Of a stretch of DNA of 64,000 nt, positions 62,904 to 64,000 are shown piece by piece (positions within the stretch are counted from its first letter, which is position 1; every line of letters starts with the position of its first letter). Under the pieces are notes generated by a model. That model did not search any database, was not told the DNA's origin, and worked only from the letters and a program-made list of their open reading frames with translations. The position numbers and the translations under genes are program-made. Source of the DNA: G965207345 sp965207345. Its GTDB lineage: Bacteria > Pseudomonadota > Gammaproteobacteria > PS1 > Pseudothioglobaceae. The DNA lies in assembly GCA_965207345.1 (NCBI GenBank), contig OZ242280.1, forward strand, positions 868,001 to 932,000, read 5' to 3'.

Positions 62904-64000
62904 ATGAAAACCTCTCAACTGCTTATACCCACCCAGAAAGAAGCACCAAATGACGCACAAATTGTTTCTCATAAACTGATGATACGTGCGGGCTTAGTTT
63001 CAAGATTAGCTTCTGGTTTATATACCTGGTTGCCACTTGGCCTTAGAATTATCAAAAAAATTGAAGCTATTATTCGTGATGAAATGGATAAATCTGGTGC
63101 ACAAGAGTTGCTTATGCCAATGGTTCAGCCTGCAGAATTATGGCAAAAGACAGGTCGTTTATCAAAATATGGTAAGGAATTATTGCGTTTTTCTGACAGG
63201 CACGAAAATGATTTTTGTTTAGCGCCAACACATGAAGAGGTGATTACATACCTGGCTAGCCAGTATATTAAAAGTTATAAACAATTACCAATAAATTTAT
63301 ATCAAATTCAAACCAAGTTTCGTGATGAAATTCGCCCACGTTTTGGTGTAATGCGTGCGCGCGAATTTATTATGAAAGATGCTTATTCTTTTCATTTAAA
63401 TGAAAATTCTTTGCGGGAAACTTATCAAATAATGTATGAGACCTATTGCCATATCTTTCAAAGACTAGGGCTTAATTATCGTGCCGTACTGGCAGATTCT
63501 GGGAGCATTGGCGGCGATAATTCGCACGAGTTTCATATTCTGGCTGATGCAGGCGAAGATGAAATTGTATTTTCAGATACATCAGATTATGCTGCTAATA
63601 TACAGTATGCAAAATCACTTCCTAAAAAAGATGTCAAAGCAAACGTGTTAAAAATGGCTTTAACTTTGGTAGCAACAGCTCGTCAAAAAACAGCACTTGA
63701 AGTTGCAAATTTTTTGAGTTTAGAACTTACTAAAATTACAAAAACACTTATCGTGCATAGTGAAAAAGATGGACTTATAGCCTTAGTATTGAGAGGAGAT
63801 CATGAGTTAAATGAGCTAAAAGCTAGTAAAGTTAAAAACGTTGCATCGCCACTAAAAATGGCGACAAATGAAGAAGTATTTGTAGAACTTGGCTGTAATT
63901 TTGGTTCAATTGGCGTTGTAAATTTAAAGATTCCAATTATTGTTGATTATGCTGCTGCGGGTTTATCTAATTTTGTTTGCGGTGCGAATATAGATGATAA
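62904..64000 (+). CDS. proS: Prolyl-tRNA synthetase, 5' part (runs off the window)
   Basis: The frame starts at the ATG at 62904 and is open to the right edge (365 complete codons). It begins MKTSQLLIPTQKEAPNDAQI, followed by GLVSRLASGLYTWLPLGLRI, class II motif 2 as RPRFGVMRAREFIMKDAYSFH, and the bacterial INS editing domain with HELNELKASKVKNVASPLKM and VVNLKIPIIVDYAA. This is the long bacterial-type ProRS with editing of Ala-tRNA-Pro. About 200 C-terminal residues, including the anticodon domain, lie beyond the window. Confidence 0.96.
   Translation, partial: MKTSQLLIPTQKEAPNDAQIVSHKLMIRAGLVSRLASGLYTWLPLGLRIIKKIEAIIRDEMDKSGAQELLMPMVQPAELWQKTGRLSKYGKELLRFSDRHENDFCLAPTHEEVITYLASQYIKSYKQLPINLYQIQTKFRDEIRPRFGVMRAREFIMKDAYSFHLNENSLRETYQIMYETYCHIFQRLGLNYRAVLADSGSIGGDNSHEFHILADAGEDEIVFSDTSDYAANIQYAKSLPKKDVKANVLKMALTLVATARQKTALEVANFLSLELTKITKTLIVHSEKDGLIALVLRGDHELNELKASKVKNVASPLKMATNEEVFVELGCNFGSIGVVNLKIPIIVDYAAAGLSNFVCGANIDD

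Overview
The window is 64 kb of AT-rich chromosome from a gammaproteobacterium. Its gene content points to a chemolithoautotrophic sulfur oxidiser of the SUP05/Thioglobus or thiotrophic-symbiont type: a soxXYZAK cluster, a dsrS-like gene, a TauE/SafE-type exporter, an Rnf complex and a cytochrome bc1 complex. This placement is inferred from gene content and gamma-type gene orders (petABC-sspAB, rpoD-tRNA-Ile2, ispE-tRNA-Gln-prs, DUF502-aspS, dciA-secA); no database search was possible.

Layout. 1-8.1 kb: 3' end of xseA, an M23 peptidase, a TauE/SafE exporter whose start region is tandemly duplicated, rnfABCDG without rnfE, and queA. 8.2-11.8 kb, minus strand: petA-petB-petC followed by sspA-sspB. 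11.9-12.6 kb: an internally deleted IS5-type element with both terminal inverted repeats. 12.6-16.9 kb: dciA-like DUF721 gene, secA, anmK. 17.0-38.4 kb: a giant surface-protein locus (below). 38.5-41.1 kb, minus strand: tRNA-Lys, aspS, DUF502. 41.3-49.3 kb: dsrS-like gene, moeA-moaC, pepP, an isolated trpD, orn, ispE, tRNA-Gln, prs. 49.6-54.3 kb: rpoD, tRNA-Ile2(CAT) and soxXYZAK, closed by a strong terminator. 54.6-64 kb: ileS, aroB, gatCAB (gatB starts on a non-AUG codon), an M50 protease on the minus strand, and the 5' part of proS.

The outstanding feature is the 21.4-kb locus at 17032-38432. It reads as one giant autotransporter: signal peptide, four BspA/DUF285 arrays each followed by a near-identical 356-bp linker and an FnIII domain, three 1.94-kb cassettes of PKD/REJ-, putative-Ig-, cadherin-, Ig- and FnIII-like domains, Calx-beta- and cadherin-like sandwiches, four more PKD/REJ-like repeats, a SEA-like segment and a C-terminal outer-membrane beta-barrel. 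Five small indels split it into five reading frames. Comparison with intact paralogous copies inside the gene locates four of them to within a few bases (+1, +1, +2, -1); the fifth is a likely -1 just before the barrel. Undoing all five gives exactly 7,133 codons including the stop. This is either a giant adhesin with consensus errors in its repeats, or a gene being switched or decaying through indels.

Metabolically, the Sox proteins act on periplasmic thiosulfate, bc1 and the sox cytochromes carry electrons, Rnf links the ion gradient to ferredoxin/NADH, and the exporter may remove sulfite or organosulfonates. The rest is housekeeping: translation, secretion, cofactor and isoprenoid synthesis, and RNA turnover.
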